Shown: positions 41,526-50,647 of the stretch, one piece after another | Layout: each line of letters begins with the position of its first letter | Position numbering within the stretch: the stretch's first letter is position 1 | Made by a program: the position numbers and the translations under genes | Assembly: GCA_022845895.1 (NCBI GenBank) | Contig: AP025573.1 | Location: 840,501 to 904,500 of the forward strand | DNA length: 64,000 bases | Direction of reading: 5' to 3' | From: Lachnospiraceae bacterium | GTDB lineage: Bacteria > Bacillota > Clostridia > Lachnospirales > Lachnospiraceae | The notes under the pieces: generated by a model | Databases searched by the model: none | Seen by the model: only the letters and a program-made list of their open reading frames with translations | Told to the model about the DNA's origin: nothing

Positions 41526-42788
41526 TTAAGGCCAGATTGCTCTCGCTTTCTTAGCTTCTACGACGCGTTTGACCGCGATAAGGTAGGCACCGGTACGGAG
41601 CGTCCCTTTATTCTTATGGGCGATATCCCATACGGCTTCAAAAGCAGGATCCATGATATTCTTAAGTTTTTCATTAACCGTCTCTTCGGTCCAGCTTACA
41701 GACTGGATGTTCTGTACCCACTCGAAGTAAGATACGACGACACCGCCGGCATTTGCCAGAATGTCCGGTACGACAAGGACACCTTTTTCCGCCAGGATGT
41801 CATCGGCCTCGGAGGCGATTGGACCGTTGGCTGCTTCGACGATGATATCGGCGCGGATGCGCTCCGCATTGGAGTCATTTATCTGATTCTCAAGGGCGGC
41901 GGGAATGAGGACCTTCACATCCAGTTCCAGCAGCTCTGCGTTGCTGATGCGTGCCATGCCCTCCTCCTCATATCCGGTGAGCAGGTTCTTCCTGTTCTGT
42001 GACAGGTAATCCAGGATTTCCGGTATATTCAGGCCGCTCTCTTTGTAGATGCCGCCGGATACGTCACTGACTGCCACGACCTTCATTCCTTCCCTGTGGA
42101 GCAGCTTCGCTGTGATGCTTCCTACATTTCCCATACCCTGGATGGCGACCGTCGTGTTTTTCGGATCTATGTCCAGCTTCTTCAACACATTCTTTGTCGT
42201 GAACATGACGCCGCGTCCGGTTGCCTCGCTTCGGCCAAGTGCCCCGCCGAGCTCGATCGGCTTGCCTGTCACGACACCGTGTACACAGTGGCCTTTCAGC
42301 ATGCTGTAAGTGTCCATCATCCAGCCCATGACAGCCGCGTTCGTTCCGACGTCAGGAGCCGGGATATCCTGCTCGGGGCCGATAAGCGGGGCGATTGCCG
42401 CCGTAAACCGTCTTGTGATGGCACGGATCTCATCTTCGGACAGCTTGTTCGGGTCGCATACGACGCCGCCTTTGCCGCCGCCGTAAGGGATATTCACGAC
42501 CGCGCACTTGAAGGTCATCCAGGCGGCAAGCGCCTTGACTTCGTCCAGATTGACGTCAGGATGGAAACGGATTCCTCCTTTGGCCGGCCCTCTTGACGTG
42601 GAGTGCTGTATGCGGTATCCCTCGAATACTTTCGTGCTGCCGTCATCCATCCGGACCGGAATGGCCACTTTCAGTTCCCGCTCCGGATATTTCAGCGCCT
42701 CGATGTCGCTGTCCGTATAACCTAAGATATTAGCTGCTTCAGATACTACTTTTAATACATTGTCATATGGATTGTATATGTGATTCAT
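41526..42788 (-). CDS. gdhA: Glu/Leu/Phe/Val dehydrogenase (glutamate dehydrogenase)
   Basis: A 420-residue hexameric-type dehydrogenase. The substrate domain has GGAKGGIRFHPDV-like GPAKGGIRFHPDVNLDEVKALAAWMTFKCAVVNIPYGGGKGG with the catalytic Lys residues, and PAPDVGTNAAVMGWMMD. The nucleotide domain has GMGNVGSITAKLL. It interconverts glutamate (or a branched amino acid) and 2-oxoglutarate with NAD(P). It is 23 bp downstream of an aspartate-type aminotransferase on the same strand, and the pair would couple amino-group transfer to oxidative deamination. The ribosome site is AAGGAG. Confidence 0.92.
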   Translation of the reverse strand: MNHIYNPYDNVLKVVSEAANILGYTDSDIEALKYPERELKVAIPVRMDDGSTKVFEGYRIQHSTSRGPAKGGIRFHPDVNLDEVKALAAWMTFKCAVVNIPYGGGKGGVVCDPNKLSEDEIRAITRRFTAAIAPLIGPEQDIPAPDVGTNAAVMGWMMDTYSMLKGHCVHGVVTGKPIELGGALGRSEATGRGVMFTTKNVLKKLDIDPKNTTVAIQGMGNVGSITAKLLHREGMKVVAVSDVSGGIYKESGLNIPEILDYLSQNRKNLLTGYEEEGMARISNAELLELDVKVLIPAALENQINDSNAERIRADIIVEAANGPIASEADDILAEKGVLVVPDILANAGGVVVSYFEWVQNIQSVSWTEETVNEKLKNIMDPAFEAVWDIAHKNKGTLRTGAYLIAVKRVVEAKKARAIWP

Positions 42789-42811
42789 AACTGCCGTTCT
42801 CCTTTTTTGAT

Positions 42812-44077
42812 TTATTTGCTGTTATTCGTTTCCAGTGCTGCAATTTTAATACATAAGATAAAGATATCCATGGCGGCGGCCAGTTCTTCCAGTGTCGGAT
42901 AAGATGGAGCGATGCGGATATTGCTGTCTTTTTCATCTCTGCCGTAAGGGTACGTCGCTCCTGCATCTGTCAGCACGACTCCTGCATCTTTTGCGAGGGC
43001 CACCGTCCGTTTTGCGCAGCCGGGCCGTGTGTCGAGCGAGATGAAGTATCCTCCTTTTGGACGGCTCCAGGATGCAAATCCGGTGCCCTTAAGTTCTGTC
43101 TCCAGTTTGGAGAGTACGAGATCGAACTTGGGGCGGAGTTCATCTGCCAGCATGGCCATATGTGCCCGGATATTTTCCGGTGTCTTGAAGTGCCGTACGT
43201 GCCGCAGCTGGTTCAGCTTGTCGTAGCTTATAATTTGTGCGGACATGTGCCCTTTGAGCTCCTTGATGTTGCCAGGACCGGAGGCGATGAGTGCGACACC
43301 GGCGCCGGGAAACGTAATCTTGGAGGTGGAGAAGAAGTAGTAAGCCCGCTCTGGATGTCCGTGCCTCTCACACGCATCCAGAATATTCTTAAGCGGAACC
43401 TCTTCATATATATGGTGGATGCCGTATGCATTGTCCCAGAAGATTCGGAAGTCACGTGCTGCTGTTTCCATGGAAGCAAGCTGCTCTACCACCCGGCTGC
43501 TGTAGCAGACGCCCCCGGGATTGGAATGAAGCGGTACGCACCAGATGCCTTTGATAAGAGGATCCTGCCTGACAAGCGTTGTGACAAGATCCATATCCGG
43601 CCCTTCTTCATTAAGCGGTATCGGTATCATCTCGATGCCCAGTTCTTCACATATTCTGAAATGGCGGTCGTATCCAGGTGACGGGCAGAGGAACTTGACT
43701 GGAGTCCCTGCGTATCTATAGTGCTGCCACGGGCGGTTCCCCCCTGTACCGAAGAGACTCAAAGCGGCAGCCGTGTCGAACATGAGGCTCAGGCTTGAGT
43801 TGCCTCCGATGATCATCCTGTCCGGATTGAGGTCAAGCAGGTCTGCGAATAATCGCCTGCATTCCGGGATGCCGTCCAGGATTCCGTAGTTTCTTGCATC
43901 TGTCCCGTCTTCCGTGATGTAGCTGTCCAGAGCTCCCAGGAGCGCGTTGCTCAGGTCAAGCTGGGATGGGGCAGGCTTTCCGCGGGACATATTTAGTTTT
44001 AAATGCTTTCCCCTGGCGTCCTCGTAAGCGTCCTTCAGCTGCTCCAGGGATGTGGTATTGGCTGATGTATCAATCAT
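42812..44077 (-). CDS. Aspartate-type aminotransferase (AspT/MocR-like class I)
   Basis: A 421-residue PLP aminotransferase of the subclass that includes Asp_aminotransf (PF12897)-type enzymes. Features are LNMSRGKPAPSQLDLS at the N-terminus, NYGILDGIPECRRLFADLL, the IFWDNAYGIHHIY Asp/Tyr pair and the PLP Lys in FFSTSKITFPGAGVAL near 255. It is upstream of glutamate dehydrogenase in one operon, consistent with aspartate or other amino acid use via glutamate. Confidence 0.87.
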   Translation of the reverse strand: MIDTSANTTSLEQLKDAYEDARGKHLKLNMSRGKPAPSQLDLSNALLGALDSYITEDGTDARNYGILDGIPECRRLFADLLDLNPDRMIIGGNSSLSLMFDTAAALSLFGTGGNRPWQHYRYAGTPVKFLCPSPGYDRHFRICEELGIEMIPIPLNEEGPDMDLVTTLVRQDPLIKGIWCVPLHSNPGGVCYSSRVVEQLASMETAARDFRIFWDNAYGIHHIYEEVPLKNILDACERHGHPERAYYFFSTSKITFPGAGVALIASGPGNIKELKGHMSAQIISYDKLNQLRHVRHFKTPENIRAHMAMLADELRPKFDLVLSKLETELKGTGFASWSRPKGGYFISLDTRPGCAKRTVALAKDAGVVLTDAGATYPYGRDEKDSNIRIAPSYPTLEELAAAMDIFILCIKIAALETNNSK

Positions 44078-44261
44078 GTGCGTTCCTCCTTAAAGGCCTT
44101 TGTTTTCTTGCCTTCATTATAGGTAAAATGTTATGATAGAAGCAAATACTTATATTTGTATAAGAAGTATAGGCATTTGGCTATCTTGATGCGGAGGCTG
44201 CAGAATAGGCGGCAGGAGCATCTCGGACGGCCAGGTGCAGGAGAAAAGGGAGGCGTGGATA

Positions 44262-46124
44262 GTGAACTGGGAAGAAATCAGGAACAGGGACAGCCTTACG
44301 GCGAAGGAGAGCAAATATATATGCAATGAATTGATGACGACGGACATGCGGATGGAGCGGCTGATCGTAGAACACTTTACGCCGGAGGATTACTGCCGCG
44401 TCAAGGAGCGCAGCATCGGTAGCGGGAGGATCGGAGGCAAGGCGTGCGGCCTTCTCCTTGCGAGGAAGCTGATTGCGGTTCGGACGCCACAGTATATGGA
44501 GCATATCGAGCCCCACGATTCATTTTTTGTGGGTTCGGACGTGTTCTACCAGTATCTTGTGGATAATGACTGTATGGAACTTCGCAGACGCCATATGGAG
44601 GAGAAGGAGCGGTTTAAGGGAGCGGATGAGCTGCGTGCCCGCTTAAGCGGAGGCACATTTTCCGAAGCGTTGATGGAAGAGCTCAGGAAGGTGGTCCGGC
44701 ATTACGGAGACACTCCGGTTATCGTACGGTCCAGCAGCTTTCTCGAGGATGGATTTGGCAATGCATTTTCGGGGAAATATGAATCTACCTTCTGCATGAA
44801 TCAGGGGAGTGAGGAGGAACGTCTCGAGGAACTGATGGATGCGATACGGAGCGTGTATGCCAGCACGATGAATCCGTCCGCCATCGAGTACCGGAGAAGA
44901 TGGAAGCTGCTCGATACAGATGAGCAGATGGCGCTTCTCATCCAGAAGGTGGAAGGGCAGAAGTACGACGGATTCTATATGCCGGTGGCAGCGGGGATGG
45001 GCTGTTCCTACAATCCGTACAAATGGATGGAGAACATGAATCCGGATGCCGGAATGCTCCGTATGGTGATGGGGCTTGGCACGCGGGCGGTGGAGCGTAC
45101 GCCCGGCGATTATCCGAGGCTTGTATGCCTGGACAGGGCGCAGGCGAACTTAAGGACTACCGTGGCGGAACGGCATAAGTATTCGCAGCGGAAAGTGGAT
45201 GTGATGGATTATGAGACAAATTCTCTTGGTACGCGGCGGCTGGAAGAAGTAATCCAGGCGCTGCCGGGTTGGCAGAAGAAGCTTGTGTTAAGCCATGACA
45301 CCGATGCAGAGGACATGCTTGCGCAGCGGGGCGTCTACAAGAAAGTATATTTTGCAGACTGCCAGGGGATGGTGAACAATGATGATTTCATCCAGCTGAT
45401 GAAGCATATCCTTGAGATGTTGGAAGAAGAGTACGGCAGGCCGGTGGACGTGGAATTTGCCGTCAACAGCCACGCGAAAGAGGAATGGAAAGTGAACCTG
45501 CTCCAGTGCAGGCCGCTTCAGGCAAGCGTATCGGAGGAGATACATATCCCGGAAGATAAGGCGCAGGAATTCCTGTTCGATGTGCGCAGGACATCCATGC
45601 GCCGCTCCAAGACAGAGAAGCTGGACCTCATCGTCTGGGTGGACCCGCGGAAGTATTACGAATATCCGTATGCGAAAAAGTTCGGCGTGGCCCGTAAGAT
45701 TGACGAGATAAACCAGCATTTTGAGGAAGAGGAGAAGAAGATGCTCCTCCTCGTGCCGGGGCGCATCGGTACTTCATCCCCGGAGCTCGGGGTACCGGTC
45801 GTGTATGCCAACATCAGTGAATTCTGCGCCATCTGCGAGGTGGCATACAGCGAAGTCGGATACCATCCCGAACTCTCCTACGGAAGCCACATGTTCCAGG
45901 ACCTCGTGGAAGCCGACGTATACTACGGCGCCATCAACGAGAACAGCAAGACAAGGTGCTACCAGCCGCAGCTGCTGAAGCAGCACAGAGATATCTTCGC
46001 CGAACTGTGGCCGGAAGACGGTGAGCTGAACGAGATAATTAAGCTGTACGACGTGTCAGACTGCCGGGCAGAACTTATGCTGGACGTCAAACAAGGGCGG
46101 GCGGTCTGCCGCCTCGGGAAGTAG
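44262..46124 (+). CDS. PEP/pyruvate-binding domain protein without swivel domain
   Basis: A 620-residue protein with the ATP-grasp-like nucleotide-binding domain of PEP synthase and pyruvate phosphate dikinase: GRIGGKACGLLLARKL near 54-69, VIVRSSSFLEDGFGNAFSGKYEST near 155-178 and LLQCRPLQ near 416-423. The swivelling phosphohistidine domain (GG-x-TSH motif) and the C-terminal PEP-binding barrel are not seen, so it cannot be a complete dikinase. The open frame starts nine codons earlier, but GGGAGG at 44248-44253 fits the GTG at 44262. It is divergent from the aminotransferase operon. The role is unknown. Confidence 0.75.
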   Translation: MNWEEIRNRDSLTAKESKYICNELMTTDMRMERLIVEHFTPEDYCRVKERSIGSGRIGGKACGLLLARKLIAVRTPQYMEHIEPHDSFFVGSDVFYQYLVDNDCMELRRRHMEEKERFKGADELRARLSGGTFSEALMEELRKVVRHYGDTPVIVRSSSFLEDGFGNAFSGKYESTFCMNQGSEEERLEELMDAIRSVYASTMNPSAIEYRRRWKLLDTDEQMALLIQKVEGQKYDGFYMPVAAGMGCSYNPYKWMENMNPDAGMLRMVMGLGTRAVERTPGDYPRLVCLDRAQANLRTTVAERHKYSQRKVDVMDYETNSLGTRRLEEVIQALPGWQKKLVLSHDTDAEDMLAQRGVYKKVYFADCQGMVNNDDFIQLMKHILEMLEEEYGRPVDVEFAVNSHAKEEWKVNLLQCRPLQASVSEEIHIPEDKAQEFLFDVRRTSMRRSKTEKLDLIVWVDPRKYYEYPYAKKFGVARKIDEINQHFEEEEKKMLLLVPGRIGTSSPELGVPVVYANISEFCAICEVAYSEVGYHPELSYGSHMFQDLVEADVYYGAINENSKTRCYQPQLLKQHRDIFAELWPEDGELNEIIKLYDVSDCRAELMLDVKQGRAVCRLGK

Positions 46125-46131
46125 ATTTGGT

Positions 46132-46176
46132 CAATTAGGGACGTGATCTTTTTCAAAAGGGTTACGTCCCTAATTG
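46132..46176 (+). terminator. Intrinsic terminator
   Basis: CAATTAGGGACGT (46132-46144) pairs with ACGTCCCTAATTG (46164-46176), followed by GCTTTTATGG. It ends the PEP/pyruvate-binding gene. Confidence 0.75.
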
Positions 46177-46273
46177 GCTTTTATGGTGTACCCAAATGCA
46201 TTTTTTTGTTTCTTCCTTATAATTTCCTTAGATTTGTCTTATATCTTAATTCTCGTAAGGAGGTTATTTGAGG

Positions 46274-46981
46274 ATGGAACATTTATTGTTGGAAACGAAG
46301 GATTTATGTAAGAGCTTTAAGGGGCAGCAGGTGGTGTCGCATGTATCGCTGCAGGTGCCTCGGGGGTGCGTATATGGGCTTCTTGGACCGAACGGGGCGG
46401 GGAAGTCTACGCTTCTTAAGATGATTACCGGTATGATGCGCCCGGGTTCTGGAGAGATATTGTATGACGGAAGGCCGTGGAGCAGAGAGAACCTCAAGGA
46501 GACAGGTGCTCTCATCGAGACGCCTCCGCTTTATGGAAACTTGAGCGCGAGGGAGAATCTGCTTGTACGTACGAAGATTCTTGGACTTCCGGAAGATAGG
46601 ATAGAGGAGGTGCTGCTTTGCGTAGATCTTAAGGATACCGGAAGAAAAAGAGCCGGTCACTTTTCTCTTGGGATGAAGCAACGCCTTGGTATCGCGGCAG
46701 CGCTGCTGAATCATCCAAAACTGCTCATACTGGATGAGCCTGCAAACGGGCTGGATCCGTATGGAATACAGGAACTGAGGGAGATGATCCGGTCCTTCCC
46801 GCAGCAGGGAATTACCGTCATCTTATCCAGCCATATTCTCAGTGAGGTAGAGCAGATGGCAGATTATATCGGTATCCTGGCCGACGGTGTACTCGGGTTC
46901 CAGGGAGGGATGCCCGCTAAGGGCCATCTGGAGGAGAAGTTTATGAAGATTACGGGCAGATACCGGAAGGAGGAATGGTAG
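46274..46981 (+). CDS. Lantibiotic-immunity type ABC transporter ATPase
   Basis: A 235-residue ATPase with LLGPNGAGKST (Walker A, about 38-48), the signature HFSLGMKQRLGIA near 130-142, Walker B LLILDEPANGLD near 153-164 and the H-loop in SSHILSE near 190. It matches the SpaF/MutF/CprA group that exports lantibiotics or cationic peptides away from the membrane. An AAGGAGG site at 46257-46263 fits the ATG at 46274 better than the TTG at 46268. It heads an operon with two permeases, a response regulator and a kinase, the same order as CprABC-CprRK of Clostridioides difficile. Confidence 0.87.
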   Translation: MEHLLLETKDLCKSFKGQQVVSHVSLQVPRGCVYGLLGPNGAGKSTLLKMITGMMRPGSGEILYDGRPWSRENLKETGALIETPPLYGNLSARENLLVRTKILGLPEDRIEEVLLCVDLKDTGRKRAGHFSLGMKQRLGIAAALLNHPKLLILDEPANGLDPYGIQELREMIRSFPQQGITVILSSHILSEVEQMADYIGILADGVLGFQGGMPAKGHLEEKFMKITGRYRKEEW

Positions 46982-46982
46982 G

Positions 46983-47765
46983 ATGGGTTCATTTTTTCAG
47001 ACGTATTATCCCGCGGAGCAATGGAAGCACAGGCATACGTTATATTCAAGACTATACATTGTCATGCCGGCAATTGCGGTAACCATGGCATTTCTTCTCG
47101 CCAGCAGCTATGGAACAATAGATTCCTACAACTGGTGGTATATGACGCTTCTTCCGGGCATGGTGTCAATCGTGTGCTGCATGGCCTCACGGGCAGACAA
47201 GAAGCTGCACAACCGTGCGGTCGTAGCTCTTCCGGTAGACTTAAGGCGCGTTTGGGATGCAAAAGTAATCTTCTGTATACGATCAGCAATACTTGGAAAT
47301 ATTATTCTATCTCTGCTTACAGCGGTGGCGGCCATCGTATCAGAGCATGTGGCGGGAGTGACGATGCTGGCGGATATAACGCTTGTGCAGGGAGCGGCCG
47401 CCGTGGTGGTCATGTCGATAGGCTGCATATGGCAGATACCGCTCTGCCTCTGGGCAAACGAGAGGTTCGGCCTGTATTCGACGCTGCTTGCCAATCTGGC
47501 GCTGAATCTATATGGCACTATCGTCGCCTCGCTCGGAAGCTGCTGGCTTATCAATCCGTATTCCGTGACGGCAAGGCTGATGTGCCCCCTGATTCAAGTA
47601 TTGCCGAACGGCCTTATAGCGGAGAACGGCAGCCTCACATATTCCCCGGAGCTGATGGATATGAAAGCGGTTCCGATTGGTATGCTTGTCTGCCTGGCCT
47701 GGCTCGCCATCCTATGGGCAGCCGCCAGGAGATGGTATGGAAAAAGGGGAGGTGAGACGATATGA
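46983..47765 (+). CDS. Lantibiotic-immunity type permease, MutE/EpiE-like
   Basis: A 260-residue membrane protein with six predicted helices, of the ABC-2 permease type that partners immunity ATPases. Conserved features are the N-terminal AEQWKHRHTLYSRLYIVMPA and central segments rich in Ala, Ile and Gly. The ATG follows the ATPase stop by 1 nt and the end overlaps the next permease by 4 nt, so all three subunits are coupled. Confidence 0.8.
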   Translation: MGSFFQTYYPAEQWKHRHTLYSRLYIVMPAIAVTMAFLLASSYGTIDSYNWWYMTLLPGMVSIVCCMASRADKKLHNRAVVALPVDLRRVWDAKVIFCIRSAILGNIILSLLTAVAAIVSEHVAGVTMLADITLVQGAAAVVVMSIGCIWQIPLCLWANERFGLYSTLLANLALNLYGTIVASLGSCWLINPYSVTARLMCPLIQVLPNGLIAENGSLTYSPELMDMKAVPIGMLVCLAWLAILWAAARRWYGKRGGETI

Positions 47766-48523
47766 GGGAACTGATACACTCCACCAGCAGCGAGTTCATC
47801 AAGATGCGGCATACGAAGCTTTTGTGGATCCATGTTCTCGTACCATGTGCAGGGGCAGCCGCCTTCCTCTTCTATTATACATTTGCCCCGTGGAGCGCGG
47901 CGGCCAGGGTACAGGCATATGTAGAAGCCCTTGCCGTCGCATACCCATTTCTGTCCGCGCTCGCCTGCTCCATGTCGGTAGAGCTGGAAGAAGAAGGGAA
48001 GATGCAGACGTTTCTGATTCTGTGCAGGAAGAAGCGCCACGCTTTTCTCGGAAAATGGCTAGCGCTGAATCTCTGTTCCCTTGCGGCCGGCGTAATTGCC
48101 GTCCTTGGATTTGCCGCGGGGTATACGCAGATGATAGGGCGGAGCCCTTATCCCTCGCATCGCTACTTTCTGATTGCCCTTCTGCTATGGCTCGGACAGA
48201 CGGTACTGTATACATTCTATCTGTTCTTAAGCCTCAGGTATGCCAAAGCTGCCACAGTGGCAGCGGGCATTATCGGAGCTGTCCTGGCTGCACTCATGCT
48301 GACCGGGCTTGGGGACGGCTGCTGGCCGTTTGTCCCCTTCGCCTGGAGTGGCAGATGGAGCAGCTATCTGCTATTATATGAAGGAGGAGACCAGAACAGA
48401 TGGAACCACGTGTCAGGGGCTCTGCCGGCGGAGCTGGCAGTATGCGCGGCTGTGGCAGTCCTTATTACGGCTGGAATCTTTCTCTGGTTTCACTATTATG
48501 AAGGAAGGCAGTGTGAAGAATAG
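47762..48523 (+). CDS. Lantibiotic-immunity type permease, MutG-like
   Basis: A 253-residue membrane protein with six predicted helices. The N-terminus SSEFIKMRHTKLLWIHVLVP is typical of the second permease of these immunity transporters. It overlaps the upstream permease by 4 nt (ATGA) and ends 2 nt before the response regulator. Confidence 0.8.
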   Translation: MRELIHSTSSEFIKMRHTKLLWIHVLVPCAGAAAFLFYYTFAPWSAAARVQAYVEALAVAYPFLSALACSMSVELEEEGKMQTFLILCRKKRHAFLGKWLALNLCSLAAGVIAVLGFAAGYTQMIGRSPYPSHRYFLIALLLWLGQTVLYTFYLFLSLRYAKAATVAAGIIGAVLAALMLTGLGDGCWPFVPFAWSGRWSSYLLLYEGGDQNRWNHVSGALPAELAVCAAVAVLITAGIFLWFHYYEGRQCEE

Positions 48524-48525
48524 CG

Positions 48526-49185
48526 ATGGAAAGGATTCTTGCAGTGGATGATGAAAAGAATATCCTTATGCTTATAAGAAATGCGTTGGAAAAGGATGGA
48601 TATGTGGTGGATACCGTGGCTGATTCCCGGGAAGTTCTGAAGCTTTCACTGCCACAGTACAGCCTCATACTGCTGGATGTGATGATGCCGGGACTTGACG
48701 GTTATACGCTGTGCGAAAAAGTAAGGAGCAGTACCGACTGTCCCATCCTCTTTCTGACAGCCAGGACGGACGAGGCGGATGTCATGAAAGGCCTTGGCAT
48801 CGGGGCAGATGATTATATTACCAAGCCGTTCGGCATCGGTGAGCTGCGTGCAAGGGTGCAGGCGCATCTGCGCAGAGAAGGCCGGAAGAAGCGGCATCTG
48901 CTCACCGTCGCAGGAATGCAGTTTCTGCTGCAGGAAAAGAAAGCACTGTATGAGGGCCGGGAGATACCGCTTACGAAGAGCGAATATGCCATCTGTGAAT
49001 ATCTGGCTCTGCACCAGGGACAGGTGTTTTCCAAAGAACGTATCTATGAGCATGTATTTGGTTATGAAAAAGAAAGCGACAGCACGGCGATAACAGAACA
49101 TATTAAGAATATCAGGTCAAAATGCCAGGCATTGGGAGCGGCCCCGATTGAAACCGTGTGGGGGATAGGATACCGATGGAAATAA
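48526..49185 (+). CDS. OmpR-family response regulator of the immunity transporter
   Basis: A 219-residue response regulator. The receiver domain has VDDEKN at 6-11, the phosphoacceptor Asp in LILLDVMMP near 50, FLTART near 80 and ITKPFG near 101. The C-terminal winged helix has LTKSEYAICEYLALHQGQVFSKERIYEHVFGYEKESDS. It overlaps the start of the kinase gene by 10 nt. It likely activates the upstream ABC operon in response to peptides, as CprR does. Confidence 0.9.
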   Translation: MERILAVDDEKNILMLIRNALEKDGYVVDTVADSREVLKLSLPQYSLILLDVMMPGLDGYTLCEKVRSSTDCPILFLTARTDEADVMKGLGIGADDYITKPFGIGELRARVQAHLRREGRKKRHLLTVAGMQFLLQEKKALYEGREIPLTKSEYAICEYLALHQGQVFSKERIYEHVFGYEKESDSTAITEHIKNIRSKCQALGAAPIETVWGIGYRWK

Positions 49186-50564
49186 AAAGAAAGAAAAGAA
49201 TCTACACGATATTTATTACTTACCTCGCAGTGTTTCTCGGGCAGTGTGCGTTTCTGGCTGCCATCGCATATATAGCTCTGAATATCATGATCAACACAGG
49301 GTTCCTGCTGCCGGCGGTATATACGCTGAACGGGCTGGAGGCAGCGACAGGGGCTATAAAGGAGGCCGGCCGGGTGGAGCAAGACATCATTCCGGATGGA
49401 GCCGGATATGGAGTCTATGATGCACGGGGGAACTACCTGTACGGCAATTATGGAGAAGAAGAGCAGAAAAAGGCGTGGAAGTGTAAGGAAAGCGGCGATA
49501 CACAGCCTGGCTTCAAGACCTTTTACCGGTTTATCGAGAGAGAAGGAGGGGAGGTATGTATCGTCCGTTATGACATTCTTGCACAATTCGCAGATCCTGC
49601 ACTTCGGGAACGGCTGCCGAATGCGGAATGGATGTTCTGTGCGGCCATACTCGCAGTGTTCTTGCTGCAGACGGCATGGACGGCAAGAAGCTTCGGCAGA
49701 TATCTGTCAAGACGGCTTAAGGTGCTCAATGAGGCCACGGACAGAATCAAGGAGAGCAATCTGGAATTTGCCAGAGAATACTCGGATATCCGGGAGATTG
49801 ACGATGTGCTGGAATCGCTGTTCAAGATGAAGGAAGCGCTTAAGAGATCACTGGAAGAACAGTGGAAGTCAGAGGAGGTCAAAAAGGAGCAGGTAGCGGC
49901 ACTTGCACATGATATCAAGACACCTCTTACTGTCATCAGGGGCAATGCAGAACTGATTCATGAGACGGCATGTGATGCTGAAGTTAAGGAATACAACCGG
50001 TACGTGACAGATAGCGTGAAAGAGATCGAGGACTATCTCGTCGCACTGCAGGAGACGCTGCGCTCCAAAGGAGAAACCCAGGAGGAAAAGAAAAGGCTGA
50101 GCGCAGAGGCTTTCATAAGACAGCTTGCAGAAAAGACGGAAAATCTCGGAATCGGTAAAAAGATTAAAGTAAATACCAATATCGAGGCCGAGGGAGCAGA
50201 TGTGCTGGTCCAGGAGGAAAAGCTGTACCGTGCATTTATGAACATACTTGCCAATGCGGTAGAATACACGCCGGTAAACGGCTGTATCTGCATCGATGCC
50301 TGTGTAAAGCGGGAGGAGTCCGGGGAATGGCTGGAAACAGTCGTCACCGACAATGGTCCCGGATTTACCCGGGAGGAGCTTAAAGCCGCACCGGACCAGT
50401 TCTTCCAGGGAGACAGAAGCAGGCACAGAAGAGGCCATTATGGTATGGGGCTCTATATAGCCGACAGCTTTATACGGCAGCAGGGAGGCACGTTGCAGAC
50501 GGGCAACTGTGCGGAGTCGGGAGGGGCCCGGATAAAAGTACGTATTCCGTTATACGTCTGTTGA
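49176..50564 (+). CDS. Sensor histidine kinase of the immunity transporter
   Basis: A 462-residue kinase with two membrane helices (about 10-35 and 148-168) around an extracytoplasmic domain of about 110 residues, a HAMP-like linker, HisKA with the phosphoacceptor His in AALAHDIKTPLTVIRGNAELI near 245, and HATPase with N box MNILANAVEYTP, G1 VTDNGPGF and G2 GHYGMGLYIADSF. The open frame extends six codons upstream; the ATG at 49176 has GGATAGGATACCG just before. Both starts overlap the regulator gene. It probably senses a cationic peptide or lantibiotic (inference). Confidence 0.88.
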   Translation: MEIKRKKRIYTIFITYLAVFLGQCAFLAAIAYIALNIMINTGFLLPAVYTLNGLEAATGAIKEAGRVEQDIIPDGAGYGVYDARGNYLYGNYGEEEQKKAWKCKESGDTQPGFKTFYRFIEREGGEVCIVRYDILAQFADPALRERLPNAEWMFCAAILAVFLLQTAWTARSFGRYLSRRLKVLNEATDRIKESNLEFAREYSDIREIDDVLESLFKMKEALKRSLEEQWKSEEVKKEQVAALAHDIKTPLTVIRGNAELIHETACDAEVKEYNRYVTDSVKEIEDYLVALQETLRSKGETQEEKKRLSAEAFIRQLAEKTENLGIGKKIKVNTNIEAEGADVLVQEEKLYRAFMNILANAVEYTPVNGCICIDACVKREESGEWLETVVTDNGPGFTREELKAAPDQFFQGDRSRHRRGHYGMGLYIADSFIRQQGGTLQTGNCAESGGARIKVRIPLYVC

Positions 50565-50647
50565 CTTTCCGTAAAGACGATGATAAACTGTATTAAAGAA
50601 CTAATACAGTGATACGATTGACATGATGTAAGAAGGAGAGTCAAATT

